Part shown: positions 10,184 through 18,660 of the stretch, in pieces | How the letters are laid out: each line of letters opens with the position of its first letter | Position numbering within the stretch: the stretch's first letter is position 1 | Source: Chromobacterium haemolyticum | GTDB taxonomy: Bacteria > Pseudomonadota > Gammaproteobacteria > Burkholderiales > Chromobacteriaceae | NCBI RefSeq assembly: GCF_002081825.1 | Contig: NZ_MUKU01000006.1 | Span: 142,678 to 206,677, forward strand | DNA length: 64,000 bases | Direction of reading: 5' to 3' | Notes under the pieces: generated by a model | Seen by the model: the letters and a program-made list of their open reading frames with translations, nothing else | The model's database searches: none | Told to the model about the DNA's origin: nothing | Position numbers and translations under genes: made by a program

Positions 10184-10477
10184 ATGAAACGTTTTTGCAT
10201 CCGCGCCTTGTTGTTGACCACCTTGTTGTCCGCCGGTCTGCCGGCCTACGCCGAGCAGACCCCGCCGACCGATGAAGAGTTGGCCGCCAGCGTGCAACAG
10301 GCCTTGAACGGCGATGCCGAACTGCAGTCGTTGGGCCTGAAGGTGAGCAGCAAGAAGAGCGAGGTGACGATTGAAGGCGGCATGACCGACGACCAGCAAA
10401 TGTTCAAAGCGGGGCAGATTGCCGAAAAAGTGCCGGGCGTGAAATTCGTCATCAACAATATGGTGCTGAAAAACTAA
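10184..10477 (+). CDS. Small periplasmic BON-domain protein
   Basis: 97 residues with a Sec signal peptide ending around PAYA-EQ. It has one BON domain (about 30-95) with the usual pattern of a helix (EELAASVQQALNGDAEL), a strand, then VTIEGGMTDDQQMFKAGQIAEKVPGV. BON domains of the OsmY/YraP type bind phospholipid or outer-membrane components and are often stress-induced. The exact role here is unknown. GGAG lies seven bases before the ATG. Own promoter and terminator indicate a monocistronic gene. Confidence 0.85.
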   Translation: MKRFCIRALLLTTLLSAGLPAYAEQTPPTDEELAASVQQALNGDAELQSLGLKVSSKKSEVTIEGGMTDDQQMFKAGQIAEKVPGVKFVINNMVLKN

Positions 10478-10501
10478 AAAGTTTGGTCCGGCGGCAGCAA
10501 A

Positions 10502-10524
10502 GGGCGCTTCGGCGCCCTTTTGTC
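10502..10524 (+). terminator. Terminator of the BON-domain gene
   Basis: GGGCGC (10502-10507), tetraloop TTCG, GCGCCC (10512-10517) and TTTT. Confidence 0.9.
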
Positions 10525-10707
10525 ATTTTATTCATTCCGTTTTTCGCTGGGAATTTAAGATTAATCCGATTGTGGTGCTTTCTCTTATTGCGAAAAATAT
10601 GTGGTGTTGCCGGCTGACGGCCTTTCCGGAGGCTGGAGCCGGCAAGGTTTTTCCAATCAGCAGTATGGATCGCACGCCGGCCCACTGCGAAGCACCGGAC
10701 ACGACTC

Positions 10708-11004
10708 ATGGAATATGCATCCGCACTTGGCAAGAGGCTCTCCCACCGCATGATGCTGCAACCGGCGGAGCAGGTGGACAAATTGATTTCACGGCTGGAG
10801 GGCGCGGACGAAGCCAAGCTGGTGTATTGGGACGAGCGCAGCCAGCGGCTGCGCGCGCTGAGCCCGCGCTCGCGCCGCGGCCGGCAACTGTTGGCGCGCG
10901 GCTTGCAATCGCCTCAAGTGGTGGGCGTGTTCGACGGCTACGCTAGTTATCAGGATATCTATCAGGCCTTCCAGCAGACGCTGGACGACCTGAAGCTCAG
11001 CTGA
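10708..11004 (+). CDS. Hypothetical protein, 98 residues
   Basis: Not recognised. A soluble, charged, mostly helical protein. It has a basic middle (RLRALSPRSRRGRQLLARG) and an aromatic C-terminal part (FDGYASYQDIYQAFQQTLDDLKL). There is no signal peptide and no membrane segment. No strong ribosome site precedes the ATG, and a second ATG lies 14 codons in. It ends seven bases before the convergent lysA stop. Codon use looks like that of the neighbours, so it is probably a real gene. Confidence 0.6.
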   Translation: MEYASALGKRLSHRMMLQPAEQVDKLISRLEGADEAKLVYWDERSQRLRALSPRSRRGRQLLARGLQSPQVVGVFDGYASYQDIYQAFQQTLDDLKLS

Positions 11005-11011
11005 GCAGGAC

Positions 11012-12250
11012 CTAGACGCGCTCCAGCTCCAGCAATTCCGCCATGGTTTGGCGGCGGCGGATCAGGCGGCTGGAAGAGCCGTCGATCAAGGCTTCGGCCA
11101 GCAGCGGCCGGCTATTGTAGTTCGACGACATGGTGGCGCCGTAGGCGCCGGCGTCATGAAACACCAGCAGATCCCCCACCTGAGCGTCCGGCAGCGGACG
11201 GCTTTCCACTAGGCCGCCTTCCTGTTGCGTGAAGACGTCGCCCGATTCGCACAAGGGTCCGGCTACCACGCAAGGCGCGCGCTCGCCGGATTTTTCCGTT
11301 CCGTCCGCGCCCAGGACGGAAATATCGTGATGGCTGCCGTACATGGCGGGGCGCATCAAATCGTTGAATCCCGCGTCCACCAACACGAAACGTCGACTGC
11401 CCATGGTCTTGACCGCTCTCACCTCGGAGATCAGGGCGCCGGACTCCGCCACCAGGAAACGGCCGGGTTCGATCTCCAGCCGTACCGGATGTCCCAGATG
11501 TGCGGCGATCCGCCGCCGCGCCTCGTCCCATAGTTCAAAGTAATGCGCGGTATCGATGCGCGCGTCGCTGTCGCGGTAGGGAATGGACAGGCCGCCGCCG
11601 GCGGAGATCGCTTCGATGTCGTGACCTAGTTCGGTCGCCAGCTTGACCATGGCGCCGCAGACCTGCTGCAGGTGGCCGTAATCAACGCCCGAACCGATGT
11701 GCATGTGCAGGCCCACCAAGTGAAGGCCGAACTGACGGATCACCTCCAGCGCGTCGGACACCTGCTCATGCCAGATGCCGTGCTTGCTGTTCTCGCCGCC
11801 GGTATTGGTTTTCTGGCTATGGCCGTGGCCAAAGCCGGGGTTGACGCGCAGCCAGACCCGATGGCCGGGCGAGGCCGCGCCCAGCTGACGCAGCATGTCG
11901 ATGGAACCGGCGTTGACCGCGATGCCCGCGGCCGCTACGCGTTCCAGCGTGGCGCGGTCCAGCACGTCGGCGGTGAAGACGATGTCGGAGGGCTTGGTGG
12001 AGTCGGCCTTGTAGCCGGCGGCGAGCGCGCGCTCGATTTCGCCCAGCGATACCGCGTCCACTTTCACGCCCTGTTCTCGCATCAAGCTGAGGATATGGAT
12101 GTTGGAGTTGGCTTTTTGCGCATAGCGGATCACGTCGAAGCGCTTCAGTTCGGCGATGCGCCGGCGAATGGTGTCGGCGTGGTAAACCCAGAGCGGGCTG
12201 CCGTACTGGCGGGCGAGTTCGGTCAGTTGGCGGGCGTCAAAGCATTTCAT
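11012..12250 (-). CDS. lysA: Diaminopimelate decarboxylase
   Basis: Last step of lysine biosynthesis: meso-diaminopimelate to L-lysine and CO2. It is a 412-residue fold III PLP enzyme of the E. coli type. The PLP lysine is about K46 in RYAQKANSN. The glycine-rich phosphate loop is SAGGGLS, EPGRFLV follows, and the active-site cysteine is in GPLCESGDVF. The start MKCFDARQL matches the length of E. coli LysA; the frame runs open 36 codons further upstream into the regulatory region and was not used. Divergent from lysR across a 128-base region, the same arrangement as in E. coli, so LysR activation is likely. Confidence 0.96.
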   Translation of the reverse strand: MKCFDARQLTELARQYGSPLWVYHADTIRRRIAELKRFDVIRYAQKANSNIHILSLMREQGVKVDAVSLGEIERALAAGYKADSTKPSDIVFTADVLDRATLERVAAAGIAVNAGSIDMLRQLGAASPGHRVWLRVNPGFGHGHSQKTNTGGENSKHGIWHEQVSDALEVIRQFGLHLVGLHMHIGSGVDYGHLQQVCGAMVKLATELGHDIEAISAGGGLSIPYRDSDARIDTAHYFELWDEARRRIAAHLGHPVRLEIEPGRFLVAESGALISEVRAVKTMGSRRFVLVDAGFNDLMRPAMYGSHHDISVLGADGTEKSGERAPCVVAGPLCESGDVFTQQEGGLVESRPLPDAQVGDLLVFHDAGAYGATMSSNYNSRPLLAEALIDGSSSRLIRRRQTMAELLELERV

Positions 12251-12378
12251 GGCGTGGGCTTGGCTGGGGTGGCAGACAGACGCATCATGGCGCGCGTCGC
12301 GGCAAAAATAAAATATCAAATTATCGACACTTCTTTCATTTATGATATGGATTGCCAAGTTGCTTAAGGGGAGGCGGC
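12251..12378. promoter_or_regulatory. lysA-lysR divergent control region
   Basis: The 128-base divergent region is AT-rich in its middle. It contains ATATCA and TGATAT arms (around 12313 and 12342) spaced like LysR-type binding sites. GGGGAGG (12368-12374) is the ribosome site of lysR. LysR binding is inferred from the conserved gene order. Confidence 0.55.
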
Positions 12379-13320
12379 ATGGACATCAGCCTGCGCCATA
12401 TTGAAGTGTTTCGCGCGGTGATGACTACCGGCAGCGTTACCGAGGCAGCCGTTTTGCTGCGCACTTCGCAGCCCACGGTCAGCCGCGAACTGGCGCGCTG
12501 CGAACAATTGTTGGGCATGGCCTTGTTCGAGCGCAGCCGCGGCCGCTTGCGGCCTAGCGCGCAGGGGCTGCTGCTGTTCGAGGAAGTGCAGCGCAGTTAT
12601 CAGGGCCTGGAGCGCATCGTCAGCAGCGCAGCGGCGATTCGCCAGTTCGAGCAAGGACAATTGTCGATCGCCTGTTTGCCGGTGTTCGCGCAATCGTTGT
12701 TGCCGGCGGCGTGTCGGCGTTTTTTGTCGCATGCGCCGGGCATCAGCCTGAACATCGCGCCGCAGGAATCGCCCTTGCTGGAGGAGTGGCTGGCGGCGCA
12801 GCGTCATGACCTGGGCTTGAGCGAGAGCGCGCACGCGCCGGCGGGAACGAGGGTGGAGCCCTTGCTGCAGGCGGACGAGTTGTGCGTGCTGCCGGAAGGA
12901 CATCGCTTATTGAGCAAGACGGTGCTGACGCCCGAGGACTTCGAGGGCGAGGCCTTCATCAGCCTGGCGGCGACCGATAGCTATCGGCAACAGCTGGATC
13001 AGGTGTTCTCCGAGCGGGGGGTCAAGCGCCGCATGGTGGTGGAGACGCATAGCGCCGCCTCGGTATGCGCAATGGCGCGGCAGGGCATAGGCGTGGCCGT
13101 CGTCAATCCGTTGACCGCGCTGGATTACGCCGGCACGGGCCTCGCCGCGAGGCGCTTCAGCGTGTCCATTCCGTTCGCGGTCAATCTGGTGCGGCCGTTG
13201 CACCGCCCCGTCTCTCCGTTGCTGGAGCGCTTTGTCGATAGCTTGAAGGTCGAATTGGCCGAGATTAGCGAACGGCTGGCCGTGCCGGCGGGGGTAGAGC
13301 CTGTTCACAGGCTCGCTTGA
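12379..13320 (+). CDS. lysR: LysR, transcriptional activator of lysA
   Basis: The founding member type of LysR regulators, 313 residues. The N-terminal helix-turn-helix contains FRAVMTTGSVTEAAVLLRTSQPTVSREL. The effector domain has the E. coli LysR-like runs ACLPVFAQSLLPA, PQESPLLEEWL and ETHSAASVCAMARQGIG. The ATG at 12379 has GGGGAGG before it; an in-frame TTG nine codons earlier is rejected. It lies divergent from lysA. The last residues (GVEPVHRLA) are encoded by an 18-base palindrome (13297-13314) next to a MITE-like repeat, so the C-terminus may have been altered by an insertion. Confidence 0.94.
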   Translation: MDISLRHIEVFRAVMTTGSVTEAAVLLRTSQPTVSRELARCEQLLGMALFERSRGRLRPSAQGLLLFEEVQRSYQGLERIVSSAAAIRQFEQGQLSIACLPVFAQSLLPAACRRFLSHAPGISLNIAPQESPLLEEWLAAQRHDLGLSESAHAPAGTRVEPLLQADELCVLPEGHRLLSKTVLTPEDFEGEAFISLAATDSYRQQLDQVFSERGVKRRMVVETHSAASVCAMARQGIGVAVVNPLTALDYAGTGLAARRFSVSIPFAVNLVRPLHRPVSPLLERFVDSLKVELAEISERLAVPAGVEPVHRLA

Positions 13321-13346
13321 ACTCGCAAGAGTTTAGAACAGACTTT

Positions 13347-13480
13347 TAGAGCCCGTTTACGACCTCGCGAGCTAAGGCGAGACAAGGCGGAAACGAGCGA
13401 AAAAGCGGAATGTACACGTGGTACATGAGCATTTTGTGCAACGCTTCACGACGCGCAGCGGATCGTAAACAGGTTCTTAG
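13347..13480. repeat. MITE-like intergenic repeat, copy 1
   Basis: About 134 bases with imperfect terminal inverted repeats. The left end reads GAGCCCGTTTACGACC, and the right end in reverse complement reads AGAACCTGTTTACGATC. It shares the internal blocks GAGACAAGGCG, GTGGTA..TGAGCATTT and ACGCGCAGC..GATCGTAAACAGGTTCT with the copy at 39308. Both copies are flanked by TA. The right end overlaps the stop codon of alaX. It has no coding capacity. Confidence 0.75.
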
Positions 13481-14184
13481 TCGCGCAGCGCCACCACCAC
13501 CCGCTTGTTGCGCGCGCCTTTGCTTTCAATTTTCTTCACCACGACCGGGCCGATCTCGCCGGTGCTGCGCACATGAGTGCCGCCGCAGGGCTGTAGATCG
13601 ATGCCGTCGATATTGATCAAGCGGATTTCAGGCAGGTGCAGCGGCGGTGTCACCGACATGGTCTTGATCAACTCCGGTTGCCGCTGCAGCGCCTCGCCGC
13701 TGCTCATTTCGATGCGCACCGCGCGGTCTTCCGCCACCAGCCGGTTCAACTCGTTTTCGATGTGCTCGCGGTCCAACTCCATGCCCTCGGGCAGGTCAAA
13801 GTCCAGGCGACCGGATTCCGCGCTCAGATTGCCGCCGGTGACACCCGCCTTGATCACCACGGACAATAAGTGCAGACAGGTGTGAATGCGCATGTGGCGA
13901 TGGCGGCGTGCCCAGTCCAGTTCCTGTATGACTGGCGTGCCGGCGGCGAGCCGCGGCCCATCGGCGGGCACCAAGTGGACGATGGCGCGTGTTTCGCGGT
14001 CTCGCCGGGTATCGCTTATCGCACAGCCGCCGCCGTCCCAGCTCAGCGTGGCGGTATCGCCGGGCTGGCCGCCGCCAAGCGGGTAGCAAAGCGTGTCTTC
14101 CAGCACTAGGCCGGCGTCATCGTGCCGCGCCACGCGGGTTTCCAGCCGAGTTTGATAGGGGTCGATGTAAAAGCGTTCTGCCAT
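13477..14184 (-). CDS. alaX: Alanyl-tRNA editing protein AlaX
   Basis: A free-standing editing domain related to the C-terminal part of AlaRS/ThrRS that hydrolyses mischarged Ser-tRNA-Ala or Gly-tRNA-Ala. 235 residues from MAERFY, chosen because GGAG lies eight bases upstream; the frame is open 33 codons further without a good site. The zinc site residues are H101 and H105 (HTCLH) and the CGGTHV motif near the C-terminus (Cys and His). An N-terminal strand (DTLCYPLGGGQPGDTA) is typical of AlaX-M/L. The stop codon lies within the terminal repeat of the MITE-like element. Confidence 0.9.
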   Translation of the reverse strand: MAERFYIDPYQTRLETRVARHDDAGLVLEDTLCYPLGGGQPGDTATLSWDGGGCAISDTRRDRETRAIVHLVPADGPRLAAGTPVIQELDWARRHRHMRIHTCLHLLSVVIKAGVTGGNLSAESGRLDFDLPEGMELDREHIENELNRLVAEDRAVRIEMSSGEALQRQPELIKTMSVTPPLHLPEIRLINIDGIDLQPCGGTHVRSTGEIGPVVVKKIESKGARNKRVVVALRD

Positions 14185-14380
14185 GCGGGGGCTCCTTTTC
14201 AGGCTATGCTGGGAAGACCGGCGGCGTTTGCGGCCGTCGGAGGCGATGATCTTGAGAATGCTGCCGCCGGCTGTGTATTTCAAGAGACAGCGCTAGCTAA
14301 AAATCATGGCAACAGCTTGTCGCAGCAGCGTTTAGCGCAGATAATCGCCGCCTTTTTCCGCATTCCTTTCCATTGCCCCC

Positions 14381-15055
14381 ATGACCATTCGCCATAATCT
14401 GGAACATTACAATCCGCCGCCGGACACAGGCCTAGACGTGATCTACGCCGACGAGGCCATCCTGGTGTTGAACAAGCCTGCCGGCTTGCTGTCGGTGCCG
14501 GGCCGCGGCGAGGACAAGGCGGACTGCTTGATCAGCCGCGCTCAGCGGCTTTATCCGGACGCGCTGACCGTGCATAGGCTCGATATGGCGACATCCGGCC
14601 TGGTGGTGCTGGGGCGCGGCGCCAGCATGCAGCGCGAGTTGTCTATCGCCTTCATGGATCGCAAGGTGGACAAGCGCTATGTGGCGGTGGTGGACGGCAT
14701 TGTCGAACAGAATAGTGGCACCGTGGATCTGCCGCTGATCATTGATTGGCCGAACCGCCCGCGTCAGAAGGTGGATTTCGAGAACGGCAAGCAGGCCGTT
14801 ACCCATTACCGGGTGGTGCTGCGCGACGGCCTGCGCCAGACCAGCCGGGTGGAACTGGAGCCCTTGACCGGCCGCGCCCATCAGCTGCGCATGCATATGC
14901 TGCATCTGGGCCATCCCATTCTGGGCGACGACATCTACGCGCCGGAGGCGGTGCTGGCGAAAGCCGAGCGCTTGCTGCTGCACGCGGAGCGGCTGACTTT
15001 GCGCCATCCGATCACGCGCGAGGAAATGGAGTTTGTCGCCAAGGCGTCTTTTTGA
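14381..15055 (+). CDS. rluA: RluA-family pseudouridine synthase (23S rRNA U746 / tRNA U32 type)
   Basis: 224 residues, the size of E. coli RluA. The catalytic aspartate is D68 in TVHRLDMATSG. The other family motifs are NKPAGLLSVPGRG near the N-terminus and TGRAHQLRMHMLHLGHPILGD. There is no S4 domain, which separates it from RluC/RluD. RluA isomerises U746 of 23S rRNA and U32 of several tRNAs. Length and motif spacing support RluA; the exact target is by homology. It lies 196 bases from the divergent alaX start. Confidence 0.88.
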   Translation: MTIRHNLEHYNPPPDTGLDVIYADEAILVLNKPAGLLSVPGRGEDKADCLISRAQRLYPDALTVHRLDMATSGLVVLGRGASMQRELSIAFMDRKVDKRYVAVVDGIVEQNSGTVDLPLIIDWPNRPRQKVDFENGKQAVTHYRVVLRDGLRQTSRVELEPLTGRAHQLRMHMLHLGHPILGDDIYAPEAVLAKAERLLLHAERLTLRHPITREEMEFVAKASF

Positions 15056-15259
15056 GCGCTCGTTGAAAGCTTCGCCGGGGCAAGCGGCCGCCGCGCCTTG
15101 ACCCTGCCGGCTCGTCTGGCCGAGACTGGGCGGCGGGTCATGGCGTGAAAGCTCCGGAACGGTTGGAGCGCAAGGCGTGTTTACGCCTCATGTCGTGAGT
15201 GCTGCGCCCCGCGGCGGTGAGCGGGGCGGCAAGATGTCTTCCACACAGGAGGCTTCATC

Positions 15260-15631
15260 ATGAAATCTTGGTTTGCTCCCCCTCTCCGTCATCGGCCGTC
15301 TGAGCTTGAAGCCAGGGAAACGGCCTTGCCCTATGTCCGTTATATCCCCGGTCGCGCTGCGCCTCATTATTGGCAAGTGCCGGAGGCGAGGGAACTACGG
15401 CATGGCCACGACATCGGCTGCGAAGCCGCGGATGAATTAGCCCTGTGGCTGGCCGCGAATCCGGATTGCGTGGGCTTGGGCTTGCTTGGCCGCATCGTCG
15501 ACGACATCGATTTCGAGAACGAGGCGCAACGCGGCCAGTGCGAGGGCTTTTTCAATCAACTGGAGCAGTTGCTGCTCCTAGGCCTGGACGAACTGGAAGC
15601 GTCAGCTGGCGACGAACCTAGCCGGCACTGA
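15260..15631 (+). CDS. Hypothetical protein, 123 residues
   Basis: Not recognised. Acidic soluble protein with a basic N-terminal third (KSWFAPPLRHRPSELEAR) and a Leu-rich acidic helix at the end (FFNQLEQLLLLGLDELEAS). No signal peptide or membrane segment. GGAGG lies nine bases before the ATG, a strong argument for translation. It stands alone between two non-coding stretches of about 200 and 270 bases. Confidence 0.65.
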   Translation: MKSWFAPPLRHRPSELEARETALPYVRYIPGRAAPHYWQVPEARELRHGHDIGCEAADELALWLAANPDCVGLGLLGRIVDDIDFENEAQRGQCEGFFNQLEQLLLLGLDELEASAGDEPSRH

Positions 15632-15682
15632 TTGTTTCCAAGTCGCCAGTCTGCGGACGCCTTCATTGTCCGCAAGGCTTAC

Positions 15683-15715
15683 CCGGCCCGGTTTTCATGG
15701 CGAAATCCGGGCCGG
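15683..15715. terminator. Inverted repeat after the 123-residue hypothetical gene
   Basis: CCGGCCCGG (15683-15691) and CCGGGCCGG (15707-15715) form a 9-bp perfect stem. The T tract is poor, so it may be a weak terminator or a 3' stabilising hairpin. The remaining sequence up to 15903 shows no gene. Confidence 0.5.
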
Positions 15716-15903
15716 CTTCATCTCGGGAGGCTGGCTTCGCCGCTTTCCCCTGCGTCATGTCTTCGGTTTTTTCTGCCGTGTAATCTTGGCTTGCACTGCC
15801 AGCCTGTGCATACTTCTTCTTTGATCTGAAGCAAGAACTCCCTAAACAAGCGTGTTGCCGCCAGAACGTTTGTTTAGTGATTTCTACCTTGTAAGGATCT
15901 GTC

Positions 15904-17220
15904 ATGTTAAGTCGCAATTCCGCATTGCCCAGCATCGTCGTCGTTGGCGGCGGCGCCGGCGGCCTGGAACTCGCCACCCGGCTGGGGCGCACCCTGGGCG
16001 CGCAACACAAGGCCCGCGTCGTGCTGGTCGACGGCTCGCCCACCCACATCTGGAAGCCGCTATTGCACGAGGTGGCCACCGGCGCGCTCAATACTGGTGA
16101 GGACGAGGTCAATTACTTCGCTCATGGCTATCGCAACGGCTACGAGTTCGAGTTCGGCTATATGCAGTCGCTGGACACCGAACGGCGCAGCATCCAGCTT
16201 GCCGAAGTGCGCGATGCCGGCGGAGCGCAACTGAGTCCGCCGCGCGAAGTCTCCTACGACTGGTTGGTACTGGCGGTGGGCGCGGAGGCGAACGACTTCG
16301 GCACGCCCGGCGTCGGCGAGCACGCGATGTTCCTGAACACCCCGGACGACGCGGAGAAGCTGCGCCACCGGGTGCTGGAACTGGCCTTCCGCTGCAGCAG
16401 CGGCCTACAACCGCTGGCCAAGCTTGGAATCGCCATCGTCGGCGGCGGCGCCACCGGAGTCGAACTGGCGGCGGAACTGAACCACACCTTGTGCGAACTG
16501 CATCATTACGGCGCGCGCCTGCAGCCGGAGCGCGTGGAAATCAGCGTGATCGAGGGCGCGGACCGCATCCTGGCCGCCGCGCCGCCGTCTTTGTCCGCCT
16601 ATGCTCAGGAGCAATTGGCCGCGCGCAACATCAAGGTGCTGACCGGCAGCCGGGTAGCGGCCGTGCACGCCGACGGCGTGGAGCTGCAGGGCGGCGACAA
16701 GGTGGCGGCCGACATCACCGTCTGGGCCGCCGGGGTCAAGGCCCCGGCCTGGTTGGTCGGCTTGGGAGGCTTGCAGACCAACCGCATCAACCAATTGCAG
16801 GTGGATAAGTGGCTGCGTTGCCAGGGCGCCGCCTGCGTCTATGCGCTGGGCGATTGCGCCGAAGCGCCGGACGGCGACAGCGGCCGCAATCTGCCGGCCA
16901 CCGCCCAGGTGGCGCACCAGCAGGCGCGCTGGCTGGCGGACGAACTGAGCCGGCGCGTGGCCGGCCGCCAGGGCAAGCCCTTCGTCTTCAAACCGCAGGG
17001 CATGCTGGTGTCGCTGGGCAAGCACAGCGCGGTGGGCAGCTTGGCGGCGGTGGTCGGCCCCAAGCGCGACTACTATGTGGAGGGCCGCGGCGCCAAGCTG
17101 ATCTACAGCTCCCTGTATCGCATGCACCAAGCGGCTGTACACGGCTGGGTGCTGGCCGGCCTGCTCTATGTCGGAGACAAGTTGCGCCGCGCCGCGCGGC
17201 CGTCCTTGAAGCTGCACTGA
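15904..17220 (+). CDS. ndh: Type II NADH dehydrogenase (NDH-2)
   Basis: Single-subunit, non-proton-pumping NADH:quinone oxidoreductase, 438 residues, peripheral on the inner membrane. The FAD-binding Rossmann motif is VVVGGGAGGLELATRLG near residue 13. The NADH-binding motif is IAIVGGGATGVELAAEL near 180. The FAD-contact motif VYALGDCAE is near 318. The C-terminal amphipathic stretch (IYSSLYRMHQAAVHGWVLAGLLYVGDKL) would anchor it to the membrane. AAGGAT lies before the ATG. Single gene with its own terminator. Confidence 0.93.
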   Translation: MLSRNSALPSIVVVGGGAGGLELATRLGRTLGAQHKARVVLVDGSPTHIWKPLLHEVATGALNTGEDEVNYFAHGYRNGYEFEFGYMQSLDTERRSIQLAEVRDAGGAQLSPPREVSYDWLVLAVGAEANDFGTPGVGEHAMFLNTPDDAEKLRHRVLELAFRCSSGLQPLAKLGIAIVGGGATGVELAAELNHTLCELHHYGARLQPERVEISVIEGADRILAAAPPSLSAYAQEQLAARNIKVLTGSRVAAVHADGVELQGGDKVAADITVWAAGVKAPAWLVGLGGLQTNRINQLQVDKWLRCQGAACVYALGDCAEAPDGDSGRNLPATAQVAHQQARWLADELSRRVAGRQGKPFVFKPQGMLVSLGKHSAVGSLAAVVGPKRDYYVEGRGAKLIYSSLYRMHQAAVHGWVLAGLLYVGDKLRRAARPSLKLH

Positions 17221-17240
17221 TCCGGCTCAGGCCAAAGACA

Positions 17241-17266
17241 AGCCCACCCTCGAGGTGGGCTTTTTG
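17241..17266 (+). terminator. Terminator of ndh
   Basis: AGCCCACC (17241-17248), loop CTCGA, GGTGGGCT (17254-17261) and a T tract. Confidence 0.92.
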
Positions 17267-17336
17267 TTGGCGCGGCTTGACCAGTCGACGCTTTGCGGAC
17301 ATCTTGTTTGCCGTTGGCATAATTGGGGAGGCAAAG

Positions 17337-18659
17337 ATGGCGCAAGCTTCAAGTTTGGAGATCGACGCCTGGCTGGATCAACGGCCGCTGGGCGGGTTTC
17401 AGCGTCGACTGTTGCAGCTTTGCGGCTTGCTGATGATTCTGGACGGGTTCGATGTGCAGGCCATGGCCTACGTCGCGCCGGCGCTGCTGGCGGATTGGGG
17501 CTTGGCCAAGCCGTCCTTGGGGCCGGTGTTCAGCGCCGGTTTGCTTGGTTTGCTGCTGGGCGCTTTACTGTTCAGTCCGCTGGCGGATCGCTTCGGACGC
17601 CGTGCCTTGCTGTTGTTGTGCACCTTGTGGTTCGGTCTAGGCATGCTGGCCACTGCCTTCTCCGCCACGCTGGAGCAATTGCTATGGCTGCGTTTCCTGA
17701 CCGGCCTGGGGCTGGGGGGCATCATGCCGAACGCGATGGCGCTGGCCGGCGAGTACAGCCCGCTCCGGCGCAGGGTCAGCATGATGATGCTGATTTCCTG
17801 CGGCTTCACCGTAGGCGCGCTGTTGGGCGGCCTGCTGGCGGCCTGGCTGGTTCCCGCCCACGGTTGGCGCGCGGTGTTCGCGGTCGGCGGGGCCGCGCCG
17901 CTGCTGCTGGCGCTGTGGATGTGGCGGCAATTGCCGGAGTCGCTGCAGTTTCTGTTGTCGCGGCAACGGCGGGAACAGGCGCTGTTCTGGCTGAGGCGTC
18001 TGGATCCGGCGATGAGCGGGGCGACGGCGTCTTGCCTGACGCTGCGGGAACCCGTCGCCGCGGCGTCGTTGCCGCATTTGTTTCGGGCCGGCCGCGCGCA
18101 GCTGACGCTGACCTTGTGGACGCTCAGCTTTTTGAATCTGCTTCTGCTCTATTTCCTGTCCAACTGGATGCCGGCCTTGGCGCGGGATGCCGGCTTGGCC
18201 ACACAAAGCGCCATTCTCGCCGGCGCCGCGCTGCAACTGGGCGGCGTAGCCGGCACCTTGCTGCTGGGGATCTGGATAGACAAACTGGGTTTCTTGCGGG
18301 TGATGCTGCCAAGCTTCGCGCTGGCGGCGGCGGCCGTTGCCATGCTGGGTCAGTTGGGCGCGCAGCAGGCCGGCTTGTTCGGCCTGTTGTTCGCCGCCGG
18401 TTTTTGCGTGGTGGGCGGCCAGCCGGCGATCAACGCCCTGGCGGCCAACGCCTATCCCACCTCCTTGCGCGCCACCGGCGTGGGCTGGAGCCTGGGCGTC
18501 GGCAGGGTGGGGTCGGTGCTGGGGCCGTGGCTGGGCGGCGAGTTGCTGCGCCAGGACTGGAGCCTGGCCAGCCTGTTCATGCTGGCGGCGACGCCGGCCT
18601 TGTTGGCGGCATGGCTGGTGTGGATGTGTCCGCAGGCGGTGCGGCCGGCCGCCGGTTGA
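17337..18659 (+). CDS. MFS transporter, aromatic acid:H+ symporter (AAHS)-like
   Basis: 440 residues with about twelve hydrophobic segments. The first helix LLMILDGFDVQAMAYVAPAL carries the D-G-F/Y-D signature of the AAHS family (PcaK, BenK, MhpT). The loop 2-3 motif is SPLADRFGRRALLLL, and the repeated motif in the second half is WIDKLGFLRVML. Such carriers import benzoate, 4-hydroxybenzoate or related acids with protons. No aromatic degradation gene is adjacent, so the substrate is open. The frame is open far upstream through ndh; the ATG at 17337 is chosen for its GGGGAGG. It ends one base before the stop of the convergent Mth938-type gene. Confidence 0.85.
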   Translation: MAQASSLEIDAWLDQRPLGGFQRRLLQLCGLLMILDGFDVQAMAYVAPALLADWGLAKPSLGPVFSAGLLGLLLGALLFSPLADRFGRRALLLLCTLWFGLGMLATAFSATLEQLLWLRFLTGLGLGGIMPNAMALAGEYSPLRRRVSMMMLISCGFTVGALLGGLLAAWLVPAHGWRAVFAVGGAAPLLLALWMWRQLPESLQFLLSRQRREQALFWLRRLDPAMSGATASCLTLREPVAAASLPHLFRAGRAQLTLTLWTLSFLNLLLLYFLSNWMPALARDAGLATQSAILAGAALQLGGVAGTLLLGIWIDKLGFLRVMLPSFALAAAAVAMLGQLGAQQAGLFGLLFAAGFCVVGGQPAINALAANAYPTSLRATGVGWSLGVGRVGSVLGPWLGGELLRQDWSLASLFMLAATPALLAAWLVWMCPQAVRPAAG

Positions 18660-18660
18660 G

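Noticed and set aside
10452..10817. 121-codon minus-strand frame opposite the BON-domain terminator
   Set aside because: It crosses a terminator hairpin and the next gene's start. No ribosome site.
16809..17336. Fusion of the MFS carrier to an upstream 176-codon segment
   Set aside because: The segment is an alternative frame of ndh and its terminator. GGGGAGG before 17337 marks the true start.
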